From Clostridia bacterium (GTDB lineage Bacteria; Bacillota; Clostridia; Oscillospirales; Acutalibacteraceae), in assembly GCA_900768075.1 (NCBI GenBank), contig CAAGBN010000068.1:1-64000 (forward strand): 64,000 bases of DNA. Direction: 5' to 3'. The notes beneath the pieces are model-generated. The model did not search any database and had not been told where the DNA came from. It was given only the letters and a program-made list of their open reading frames with translations. Below are positions 1 through 7,200 of this stretch, piece by piece (the first letter of the stretch is position 1; the number at the start of each line of letters is the position of its first letter). A program made the position numbers and the translations under genes.

Positions 1-63
1 CTTGTCAAATTATAACAGAAACATCCTTTTTCTTATTGATGCAACATAATCGGCATTATGTAA

Positions 64-909
64 TCAAACAATCAAACGCATACTTTCCATACGCTGGCGA
101 TGTTCGTTGCCGGTAGTGATAATATAAATTCGCGTGGTGTTGATACTGCTGTGACCGAGAATGTCTGCGAGCTTTGCAATGTCTTTTTCTATACCGTAAA
201 ATGTTCTTGCGAACAGGTGGCGAAGGTTATGCGGAAAGACTTTATCGGGATTCACATTAGCTTGCTCACAGAGATTTTTCATCTCTCGCCAAATATTAGT
301 ACGGCTCATTGGTTTACCGTTACGAGTAATAAAAATAGCCCCTGACTTTATTCCTTGCTCTGCTGCATAGCGGAGCAGTTTCTTTTTTAATTCACGAACA
401 ATAAATACCGAACGGGTTTTGCCTTTAAGAGAAACAACGGCTTCACCACATTTTACCGCTTCAACAGTTATATACTGTAATTCACTAACACGGATACCTG
501 TTCCGCAGATTGTTTGAATAAGCAAATTCAAACGCTCATTACCTTTTTGTTTTGCAGTATTTATAAGCCGTAAATATTCAGCCTTTGTCAGTTCTTTTTC
601 TTCGGGACAGTAAATCTGCCTTTGAAGCTTAATAGACTTAACCTTTAAATCTTGCCAACCAACAAATACGAACAAACTATTCAGTGAAGCTATCATTGAG
701 TTGATGCTTCTTATGGCATAGTTATCAGAAACGAGTTTGTTTTTATATGCGATAACCATTTCCTTTGTTATGCCTAAACTGTTGGAATAATCAGCAAATG
801 CTTTCACATCACGAACATATTTTTCAATAGTATTTGTACTTTTTTCTTCATTCTGAAGATAGGTTTTAAACTTTGCAATTATTGATTCAGTTATAATTCG
901 TCCTTTCAT
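64..909 (-). CDS. tyrosine recombinase/integrase
   Basis: This 281-residue site-specific recombinase cuts and rejoins DNA through a tyrosine nucleophile. The N-terminal SAM-like core-binding domain covers about residues 1-100. The catalytic domain shows the Arg of GTGIRVSEL, the Lys in the KGKTR beta hairpin, the HNLRH box, the LGHSS box and the terminal Tyr in TRIYI, so all key residues are present. The start is supported by a GGAGGT ribosome binding site just upstream on the minus strand. The C terminus is short after the Tyr, as in XerC/D-like integrases. It points away from the mobilization genes. It could act on the element's ends, invert a segment, or be a remnant of another element. 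Confidence 0.9.
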   Translation of the reverse strand: MKGRIITESIIAKFKTYLQNEEKSTNTIEKYVRDVKAFADYSNSLGITKEMVIAYKNKLVSDNYAIRSINSMIASLNSLFVFVGWQDLKVKSIKLQRQIYCPEEKELTKAEYLRLINTAKQKGNERLNLLIQTICGTGIRVSELQYITVEAVKCGEAVVSLKGKTRSVFIVRELKKKLLRYAAEQGIKSGAIFITRNGKPMSRTNIWREMKNLCEQANVNPDKVFPHNLRHLFARTFYGIEKDIAKLADILGHSSINTTRIYIITTGNEHRQRMESMRLIV

Positions 910-1032
910 CGTATTTACCTCCGGATACTTAATAAATATATTTTACCCGAAAAGTATGATTTAGAAATCGTCATCATAATTTTAGGTAAATACTTAAATC
1001 AAGTCGAATGTGCGGATTTCATATATAGTTTT

Positions 1033-1081
1033 AGCCCCGTTGATATTGCAGTTTTTCTGCTTTCCCAACGGGGCTTTTTTG
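1033..1081 (+). terminator. intrinsic terminator hairpin
   Basis: Arms agccccgttg (1033-1042) and caacggggct (1066-1075) pair perfectly. An inner gcag/ctgc hairpin lies in the loop, and a run of T follows on the plus strand. No plus-strand gene ends just upstream, so it may end an RNA that is not annotated or mark the tail of a gene lost by rearrangement. Confidence 0.7.
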
Positions 1082-1573
1082 TTTAAGAAAGAATGTAATA
1101 ATTCAATAATACTCTGAAAAAATAAACACTTTAGTGTTATGCGGATAGTTGCAAATAAAAAACAACAGATAAACAAGTAGATTTACAACATGAATACTGC
1201 CCCCACTTTTAAAAAGTTTCAGTTAGGATAATTTTTTCAAATTAGTTGAATTGCTCATTTTCCCTTACTTTCAAGGCTCTATATCCTTGTTGCGTTTATC
1301 ATTTTATGATTGTTACTGCATTCCGTTAAAAATCACACTTTTGCCGTATTAAGTATAGTAGATAGGCAAGCGAAAATCCCTGTTACGGATTTTGATTTCC
1401 ACTTGTTACTATATAATGGGCGATTTTGCAAAAGTTCCCTATTATATATAACAGAGGGATATTTCCGTTATTATAATAACTGCCCCCACCAATAAGATTT
1501 TGCAAACGAAAATGCCAAGATTCTAGCATATGAATACTGCGTTAGATTTTTTAATTTAATATTGTTTACATCA

Positions 1574-1603
1574 CACTCGTCAATTTTTGACGGGTGCTTT
1601 TTT
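1574..1603 (+). terminator. intrinsic terminator hairpin
   Basis: A 10-bp stem (cactcgtcaa with ttgacgggtg, one G-U pair) is followed by six T. It sits about 300 bp upstream of the mobilization region and would insulate that region from upstream transcription. Confidence 0.65.
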
Positions 1604-1675
1604 ATGCCCGAAAAAATTTTTCAACTTTTTTCAAAAATCAGGAACATTTTACCCCTTCTTATGTCGGGGTATCTA

Positions 1676-1701
1676 TGAGGAGAAAAAATTTTTTCTCCTC
1701 A
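1676..1701. repeat. perfect 26-bp palindrome
   Basis: Each 13-nt half reads tgaggagaaaaaa, meeting its exact complement at a central A/T junction. It could be a cruciform, a dyad operator, or a hairpin at the 5' end of the mobilization transcript. Confidence 0.6.
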
Positions 1702-1932
1702 CAAACAAGTGAATGACCGTCCGAACGGAACAAACCGCCACGACCTTTTTTGAAGAAAGCGAGCGCAATTTATTGAAATATGAGTTGACTGCACAGCGCC
1801 ATAGAGATATGTAGTAATGCCTGTGGGAACCGTTTCGGGTAAAGCGGCAAAAAACTAAATTCCAGTATATGAATACTGCGACACATTTTTCGCAGTTAAA
1901 TATAAAATTTTATAAGAAAGGAGTTTTAACCA

Positions 1933-2076
1933 ATGACTTAGCACAACCACAATCTGAGCCACTATGGCTCAAAACGGTGCCGCTTTTGGCATCACTTTTT
2001 AAACAAAGAAAAATATGGCACCACTTGTGATGCCATAAGAAAACAAAACCGCAAGAAACTATACAATCTTGCATAA
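1933..2076 (+). pseudogene. small basic protein frame with amber at codon 3
   Basis: A GAAAGGAG ribosome binding site (1917-1924) precedes ATG at 1933, but the third codon is TAG (1939-1941). Beyond it the frame stays open for another 44 codons to TAA at 2074. The encoded peptide is basic, with Cys at codons 16 and 32 (KRCRFWHH and TTCDAIRK contexts). A single C-to-T change from CAG would explain the stop. No family was recognised. It is most simply a small mobile-element gene inactivated by a point mutation. Suppression is possible but unsupported. Confidence 0.5.
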
Positions 2077-2134
2077 AGGATACTACAGCCACCCTTCGTA
2101 ATCAGTGACTGCTGTATCTAAAAAAAGTGGTTAT

Positions 2135-2263
2135 TAAGGGCGCCCTTATCTGCGATGAAGGAAGACAGACGAAGCACTTAACTATCTTACAGATGTCTGT
2201 CCTACACCGTAGCGAGCAGGGCATTTGTGTGCCAAATGCCAGCCGTTAAGGGAGCGCCCTTAA
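2135..2263. other. candidate origin of transfer (oriT)
   Basis: A perfect 14-bp palindrome taagggcgccctta (2135-2148) and a related inverted repeat ttaaggg...cccttaa (2246-2263) flank about 100 bp. That stretch contains another hairpin (ggcatttg/caaatgcc near 2219-2239) and a gacagac/gtctgtc pair. The gcgccctta core resembles the taagtgcgccct nick regions known for MOBQ/MOBP relaxases. It sits just upstream of the MobC-like and relaxase genes, the usual oriT place. The nick site itself is inferred. Confidence 0.5.
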
Positions 2264-2294
2264 TATCCCCTGAAAAGAAAAGAGGTGAAAACTT

Positions 2295-2708
2295 ATCAAA
2301 GACATCAGAATTGTAGCAAGAGTTACAGAAAAAGAGAAAAAGAAAATTGAGCGTAATGCTTCGAAATGCGGATTATCAACAAGTGAATATATCAAACAAA
2401 GGGCATTAGGCTTTGAACCGAAAGCGGTTCCGCCTGATGCCTTCTTTCATTTCTGTGAAAAGTTTGATGCACTTATTGATATGGGTGTTTCAAAAGATGT
2501 TGAGGCAGAGGCGTTTAATCTTCTTGCTGAAATCAGCGATGTACTCATTAAGCCAAGAAAGGAGCAATTATTCGGGGCCCCCGCGAAGCACAATACGCTT
2601 TGTGGGGAGAAGGAGCATCCACGGATTGGTGAGCCTTTTGACACCTGTGGCAAAAGCGATAGAAAGGAGTGTGATGCGACGTGGCAACCACCGGATTCTG
2701 GCCTGTAA
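2295..2708 (+). CDS. mobC: MobC-like relaxosome protein, non-canonical ATC start
   Basis: The frame encodes 137 residues resembling MobC/ribbon-helix-helix mobilization accessory proteins, which help the relaxase bind and open oriT. The N-terminal part has the VARVTEKEKKKIERNA helix start and the GLSTSEYIKQRALG segment typical of the family. An in-frame stop lies at 2286. No ATG, GTG or TTG occurs before the Met codon at 2481, which is inside the conserved domain. The codon at the expected start is ATC at 2295, seven bases after AGAGGTG, which suggests an ATG-to-ATC change. The 3' end overlaps the relaxase start by 28 nt. It may be poorly translated or dead. Confidence 0.6.
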   Translation: MKDIRIVARVTEKEKKKIERNASKCGLSTSEYIKQRALGFEPKAVPPDAFFHFCEKFDALIDMGVSKDVEAEAFNLLAEISDVLIKPRKEQLFGAPAKHNTLCGEKEHPRIGEPFDTCGKSDRKECDATWQPPDSGL

Positions 2709-4045
2709 AAGGCAATTTAAAGTCTGTTATTGTTTACGCTAAAAATCCTGACAAAACAATGAATCCTAAATTCTTTGACTCGGATCTGTATGCTACCTTA
2801 CAGTATACCGAGAACAGCAATAAAACTGACCAAGAGCTTTTTGTCAGCGGTATCAACTGCTCAAAGCATAATGCTTATGCACAAATGGCAGCGGTTAAAA
2901 AGAAATTTGGTGAAAGAGGCTCTGTTGTAGCTTATCACGGATATCAGAGCTTTAAGGAAAATGAAGTCACTCCCGAAGAGTGCCATGAAATAGGCATTGA
3001 AACTGCAAGAAAAATGTGGGGTGATAAATATCAGGTGATAGTTACTACTCACCTCGATAAACAGCATCATCTGCATAATCATTTTGTCATTAACAGCACA
3101 TCTTTCAAGGATGGTCTTAAATTCCGAAATAAAATCGGTGACCATTATGAGCTGAGAAAAATATCCGATGCTATCTGCAAGGAACGAGGTAAATCTGTTC
3201 TTGAAAATGCACCCTTCTACGGTGGTGAAAAGGCTGCATATTGGATTCACAAGAAAGGTAACAAAACTCACAGAGACATGCTCAGAGAAGATATTGAAAT
3301 TTGTCTTACAGTTGCAACAAGTTGGGACGAATTCAGAATAGTTCTTTTCACTATGGGATATGAGGTAGATTACAGGCGATTCACTATCAAGGCAAAGGAT
3401 TGGGAAAGAGGCGTAAGAGTTGAAGGTCTTGGATATACGGTAGAAGGCATTGAAAAAAGATTCAACGAAACCTTTTACAGCGGACACCACCTTGCTGATT
3501 GGAACAATTTCTTCTATGCAAGACGCAGATATTTTCCTCTTGAATCAGTCAGAAAGAAATTGGAGTTCAGCATTGAACACGGCAAAAGGCCTGAGGTTAT
3601 TTATGTAAACACAATGTTTCTTTTAATAATCTTGTTGTTTCAGTTACTGAAAGAAGTTGCAGATGCGATGCTTATCTCTCCTGAAATGAGGCATGCCGCA
3701 AAGGATATTAAACAGTATGTGGCTGATTATCATTTTCTTACAGACAACCAAATTCATACCACAGATGATTTAACAGCAACCATTGAAGAAACACAGTTGA
3801 AAATTACCGAGCTTGAAGAAAAGCGAAGCAAGGCAGATAACAAAAAACGCAGAGCTACTACACCCGAAGATAAATTAAAATACAAGGCTATGCGCAAGGA
3901 GATTACTCAAGAAATTACGCCTTTGAGAAAGAAACTTAAACAGGCGGAGCAGATCCTTGATAAATCTCCTCATTTATATGAGCTCTTACAGAAAGAGCAT
4001 CAGGCAGAAATCAGTAAAATACGAAAACTTGAACGCACCCGATGA
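2681..4045 (+). CDS. relaxase/mobilization nuclease
   Basis: This 454-residue MOB-family relaxase nicks oriT and stays attached to the transferred strand. The relaxase domain covers about residues 1-260, with the metal-binding His cluster HLHNHFVIN near residue 137 and an upstream TTHLDKQHH segment. The catalytic Tyr is probably one of the N-terminal tyrosines (YAKNPDK or YATLQYT region). A hydrophobic patch lies near residues 310-325, and the C-terminal 120 residues are a charged coiled coil. The start is GTG at 2681 behind GAAAGGAG. An ATG at 2674 is out of frame. It is followed after 34 bp by the ParB-like gene. Confidence 0.9.
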   Translation: MATTGFWPVKGNLKSVIVYAKNPDKTMNPKFFDSDLYATLQYTENSNKTDQELFVSGINCSKHNAYAQMAAVKKKFGERGSVVAYHGYQSFKENEVTPEECHEIGIETARKMWGDKYQVIVTTHLDKQHHLHNHFVINSTSFKDGLKFRNKIGDHYELRKISDAICKERGKSVLENAPFYGGEKAAYWIHKKGNKTHRDMLREDIEICLTVATSWDEFRIVLFTMGYEVDYRRFTIKAKDWERGVRVEGLGYTVEGIEKRFNETFYSGHHLADWNNFFYARRRYFPLESVRKKLEFSIEHGKRPEVIYVNTMFLLIILLFQLLKEVADAMLISPEMRHAAKDIKQYVADYHFLTDNQIHTTDDLTATIEETQLKITELEEKRSKADNKKRRATTPEDKLKYKAMRKEITQEITPLRKKLKQAEQILDKSPHLYELLQKEHQAEISKIRKLERTR

Positions 4046-4079
4046 GGTGCAATTTTTATTATGAAAGGATTAGATAATT

Positions 4080-5018
4080 ATGGCTATTAAGCAAAAGTCA
4101 AAAGTATATCCCCGTGATATTGAAGAAAGCAATCCCACTAAAGAAACCTTATACGACAAGGTACAAAAGCTCCGTGCAGAATATGTATGGGCTAATAAAA
4201 TACCCGTTGAGTATTTGCGACCCTTTGAAAATCATCCTTACAAGGTGATTGACAATGAGGAAATGCAGAACCTTGTTGACAGCATTGATGAGCGAGGCAT
4301 TCTTACTCCTCTTACCGTTCGCAAAATATCCGGCACGGAATATGAAATCATTTCAGGTCACAGAAGATTTTATGCGGCAAAGAAATTAGGCTTTGAAGTG
4401 ATACCTGCTTTCATTTATGAACTCACCTATGAAGAAGCCGTTATTGCAATGGTTGATGCTAATTTACAGAGAGAGCACGTTTTACCCTCGGAAAAAGCTC
4501 ACGCTTATAAGATGAAGCTTGACGCATTAAATCATCAGGGACAAACTTCTTGCCAACTTGGCGAGAAGTGGAGCGTAACACAAGTAAGTGAATCAGCTAA
4601 TGAGAGTGAACGACAGATTCACCGCTATATTCGTCTTACAAATCTCATCCCAGAACTTCTTGACCTTGTTGACGAGGGAAAAATCGCTCTCACACCTGCT
4701 GTTGAACTTTCTTATTTGAACGAAGTGGAACAGGCTGATTTAGTTGAAGAAATCCGTGTATGTGATGCTACACCTAATTTATCTCAGGCTCAAAGGCTTC
4801 GTGCAATCAGCAGAGAGGAAGGTCTTACACCTGAGCATATTGGTGAAATCTTGGCTGAGGAAAAGGCAAACCAAAAACCTATGTTCAAGATGCCTATGGA
4901 AAAACTGCAAGAGGTAGCACCTAAAGTTAAGGATAAAGACTTTGAAGATTTTGTATTGAAAGCCTGTGAGCATTATTACAGATACCTTCAGCGACAGCGA
5001 AATAGGGATGCGAGGTAA
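4080..5018 (+). CDS. ParB/Spo0J-like partition protein
   Basis: This 312-residue protein has a ParB N-terminal nuclease/CTPase-type domain (about residues 40-130) with ENHPYKV, the catalytic-type GHRRFYAAKKLG motif and the LQREHVLPSEKA segment. A helix-turn-helix KorB/ParB DNA-binding region covers about residues 140-220. Such orphan ParB proteins are common in mobile elements of gut Clostridia; the role (stability, regulation or DNA processing) is not known. No ParA is next to it. It starts at ATG 4080 behind GAAAGG and ends 5 bp before the TnpW-like gene, so the two are cotranscribed. Confidence 0.88.
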   Translation: MAIKQKSKVYPRDIEESNPTKETLYDKVQKLRAEYVWANKIPVEYLRPFENHPYKVIDNEEMQNLVDSIDERGILTPLTVRKISGTEYEIISGHRRFYAAKKLGFEVIPAFIYELTYEEAVIAMVDANLQREHVLPSEKAHAYKMKLDALNHQGQTSCQLGEKWSVTQVSESANESERQIHRYIRLTNLIPELLDLVDEGKIALTPAVELSYLNEVEQADLVEEIRVCDATPNLSQAQRLRAISREEGLTPEHIGEILAEEKANQKPMFKMPMEKLQEVAPKVKDKDFEDFVLKACEHYYRYLQRQRNRDAR

Positions 5019-5023
5019 TACGG

Positions 5024-5296
5024 ATGAAAAAATTAACGATTAAACCCTCTCTCATTTCAAGAAAAGGTTCAGGCACAATAAATGATACCAATCCCATTGA
5101 TTTTATGGAATATGTAATTCCAAAGGCTGACGAAACAAAGAAAGCGAAAGAACTGCACTCTGTTCCCGATGAAATCAAATTTTCAGAACAGATACACGGT
5201 ATTGTTTATGATGTAACGGGTGTATTTGACGGCAAGTTAAATAAATCGTTGTTACAGCAGTTTAAAGAAATTATACTGTCGGAACAGTTTTCATAA
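5024..5296 (+). CDS. TnpW-like transposon protein
   Basis: A 90-residue protein whose C-terminal half (residues 52-90: FSEQIHGIVYDVTGVFDG, then an amphipathic helix) resembles the TnpW family of Tn4451-like elements. The function of that family is unknown. The N-terminal half is basic and unrecognised. It follows the ParB-like gene closely and precedes the serine recombinase, in keeping with such elements. Family assignment is from pattern recognition only. Confidence 0.55.
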   Translation: MKKLTIKPSLISRKGSGTINDTNPIDFMEYVIPKADETKKAKELHSVPDEIKFSEQIHGIVYDVTGVFDGKLNKSLLQQFKEIILSEQFS

Positions 5297-5299
5297 AAT

Positions 5300-5383
5300 C
5301 ACACATTTGAAAAGTAGTAGTCGGGCATTGTAGAATGGCGTTGCCTAATGCAATGCTCGGCTTCCGGAAAGGAGTTTTAAATT
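5300..5383 (+). promoter_or_regulatory. structured 5' leader of serine recombinase gene
   Basis: Arms cgggcattg (5322-5330) and caatgctcg pair around an inner ggc/gcc hairpin, just upstream of the GGAAAGGAG ribosome binding site of the recombinase gene. It may modulate recombinase expression or form part of a recombination site. There is no T run, so it is not a terminator. Confidence 0.4.
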
Positions 5384-7093
5384 ATGGCAAAAAAAGCCGA
5401 GAAAAATATTGATGAAAAAATAACCGCATTATACTGCCGTTTATCTGTTGATGATATAAAGGATAAAGACAAGGACAAAGAGAACAAGGATTCAGAATCC
5501 AACAGTATCACTAATCAAAAACGTATTCTTGCAGACTATGCCAAAAAGCACGGATACAAGAATACAATGTTCTTTGTTGATGACGGCATCTCAGGCACAA
5601 CCTTCGACCGACCTGACTTTCAGCGTATGGAGCGTATGATAGAGGCAGGCGAAATTGGTACTGTAATTGTAAAAGACTTGTCCCGTTTTGGTCGTGAGCA
5701 TATATTGTTTGACCACTATACTCAGGTGCTTTATCCGTCTTTAGGTGTGAACTTTATATCTATTCAGGAGAATGTCGAAACTATAAGCGGAAAAGGAACG
5801 GAAATGATGCCGTTTCACAATCTGTTTAACGAATGGTACGCATCACAGACAAGCAAGAAAATCCGTCAGGTATGGCAATCAAAATCTGATAACGGAGAAA
5901 GAGTTTCAGCGAGAATACCTTACGGTTATAAAAAGGATAAGGATAATCCTAAACAGTGGGTAATTGATGAGCCTGCAGCTAAAGTGGTCAGATATATTTA
6001 TCAGTTGGCACTTGAAGGGTTAGGCGTGAGAAAAATAGCCCGCAGACTCGAAGATGAAGAAATACTTACACCTACTGCATATTTCCACTCAATAGGTCGT
6101 AAAACACGAAATCCGTTAACTACTGCATACGCTTGGGCAGAACCAAGTATTGAGCATATGCTGAGCAATATGCAATACACAGGCTGCACGGTTAATTTTA
6201 AAACTACAACTGTCAGCTACAAGGTTCATAAAACAGTGTACAATGATGAATCCGATTGGGTTATAATACCTAATACTCAAGAGCCTATTATTGATATGGA
6301 TACTTGGGAAAGAGTTCAGGAAATAAACAAACACCGTCGCAGAAATACAGCGACGGGTAGGCAAAGTATATTTTCGGGATTGGTTTACTGTGGAGATTGT
6401 GGTTCGAAATTATATTTTTGTGCCGCAAAAAGCGTAAAGGAAAATCAGGAATTCTTCCGTTGCTCTGCTTATAAGGAAAACAGAGGCAGTTGTTCTATTC
6501 ACTATATCAGAAATGTTGTGTTGGAGCAAATGGTATTGAAAAATATCCGTGAGGCTGCAGAATATATTACCGAACACGAATATGTATTCCTTTATCTGTT
6601 TGCAAAGCAACACAGGCTTAGTATTGCGAACAATCTTAAAGAAGCAAAATATGAGCTTGAGAAAAACAAGAAACGCATACAGGAGTTGGATAAACTCATT
6701 GAGGCGGTATTTGAACAAAATGTTCTTGGCAAACTGCCTGATGACCGTTATAACCGTATGCTCATCAATTATGAAAAAGAGCAGAGTGATTTAATGCAAA
6801 AGGTTGAGGATGCAGAGAAACTTATCAATACCGCACAACAAGAAAATATTGATATAAGGAACTTTATTTCTAACATTCGTCAGTGTACTGATTTGAAGGA
6901 GCTGACACCTTCTATTGTTAATAAGCTCATTACTAAAATCGAAATTTTTGACAGAGTAATAGATGAAGACGGAAAGAAACATGTTCCCATTAAAATACAC
7001 TTTGTCGGTGTTGGTATTATGCAATTCCCTGATGCTGAAATGTTAGAAAAAGTTAAAGAAGAAATGAAAGCAAACGCCAAAAAGGCTTCATAA
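5384..7093 (+). CDS. large serine recombinase, TnpX-like
   Basis: This 569-residue recombinase excises and integrates elements through a serine nucleophile. The resolvase domain (residues 12-160) has the YCRLSVDD start with the catalytic Ser, DDGISGTTFDRP and VKDLSRFGRE. The recombinase domain follows (about 170-310). A zinc ribbon with CGDCG and a second Cys pair (FRCSAYKENRGSC) lies near residues 345-375. Next comes a coiled coil (about 400-490), and last a DUF4368-like tail with LITKIEIFD and IKIHFVGVG. The domain order and length are typical of TnpX/TndX proteins, so it is likely intact. It is preceded by a good GGAAAGGAG site. Confidence 0.93.
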   Translation: MAKKAEKNIDEKITALYCRLSVDDIKDKDKDKENKDSESNSITNQKRILADYAKKHGYKNTMFFVDDGISGTTFDRPDFQRMERMIEAGEIGTVIVKDLSRFGREHILFDHYTQVLYPSLGVNFISIQENVETISGKGTEMMPFHNLFNEWYASQTSKKIRQVWQSKSDNGERVSARIPYGYKKDKDNPKQWVIDEPAAKVVRYIYQLALEGLGVRKIARRLEDEEILTPTAYFHSIGRKTRNPLTTAYAWAEPSIEHMLSNMQYTGCTVNFKTTTVSYKVHKTVYNDESDWVIIPNTQEPIIDMDTWERVQEINKHRRRNTATGRQSIFSGLVYCGDCGSKLYFCAAKSVKENQEFFRCSAYKENRGSCSIHYIRNVVLEQMVLKNIREAAEYITEHEYVFLYLFAKQHRLSIANNLKEAKYELEKNKKRIQELDKLIEAVFEQNVLGKLPDDRYNRMLINYEKEQSDLMQKVEDAEKLINTAQQENIDIRNFISNIRQCTDLKELTPSIVNKLITKIEIFDRVIDEDGKKHVPIKIHFVGVGIMQFPDAEMLEKVKEEMKANAKKAS

Positions 7094-7102
7094 AACGAAA
7101 AC

Positions 7103-7137
7103 ACGGTGTAGCCGTGAATGACTACACCGTATCTTTT
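7103..7137. terminator. bidirectional terminator at element right end
   Basis: Arms acggtgtag (7103-7111) and ctacaccgt (7122-7130) pair perfectly. T-rich tracts follow on both strands (atctttt on plus, gttttcgtttta on minus). It can end the serine recombinase transcript and also the converging permease transcript, which has no clear terminator of its own. Confidence 0.7.
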
Positions 7138-7200
7138 CGTCTCAACTGTCCTCTGCTATGTCAAGCAGACGAGTGGCTGTAATTTTTATATTTGATTAAA

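Larger units (their letters stand above)
910..1932. other. non-coding left region of mobile element
   Basis: No convincing gene was found in about 1 kb. Short open frames here lack ribosome binding sites and recognisable protein features. The stretch holds two strong hairpin terminators (1033-1081 and 1574-1603), a perfect 26-bp palindrome (1676-1701), a small hairpin at 1651-1670 (acccc/ggggt arms), and three copies of the 10-mer tgaatactgc at 1191, 1531 and 1870. A related actgcccccac stretch occurs at 1196 and again at 1479. It is AT-rich and probably contains regulatory or recombination sites of the element. Confidence 0.55.
1..7200. mobile_element. integrative mobilizable element (partial, decaying)
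   Basis: The stretch groups a tyrosine recombinase, an oriT-like region, MobC-like and relaxase genes, a ParB-like gene, a TnpW-like gene and a TnpX-like large serine recombinase. There are no conjugation coupling or type IV secretion genes, so it would be mobilized by a helper. The right boundary is inferred to lie between the recombinase stop (7093) and the chromosomal permease gene (ends 7201). The left boundary is not in the window or not recognisable. Tn4451-family elements have a comparable tnpX/tnpW/mobilization content. Whether the tyrosine recombinase belongs to the same element or to a neighbouring one cannot be decided here. Confidence 0.75.

Noticed and set aside
994..1495. Small open frames left of the mobilization genes
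   Set aside because: Hydrophobic or random composition, no ribosome binding sites, and the first one spans a terminator hairpin.
1191..1880. 340-bp tandem duplication suggested by equally spaced 10-mers
   Set aside because: The intervals 1201-1530 and 1541-1869 show no similarity to each other beyond the 10-mer.
1939..1941. In-frame TAG as possible recoded amino acid (pyrrolysine or suppressor)
   Set aside because: No other gene in the window reads through TAG, and a single C-to-T change explains it.
2861..3490. 209-codon open frame on the minus strand
   Set aside because: It lies fully antisense to the relaxase, has no ribosome binding site and no protein-like features.
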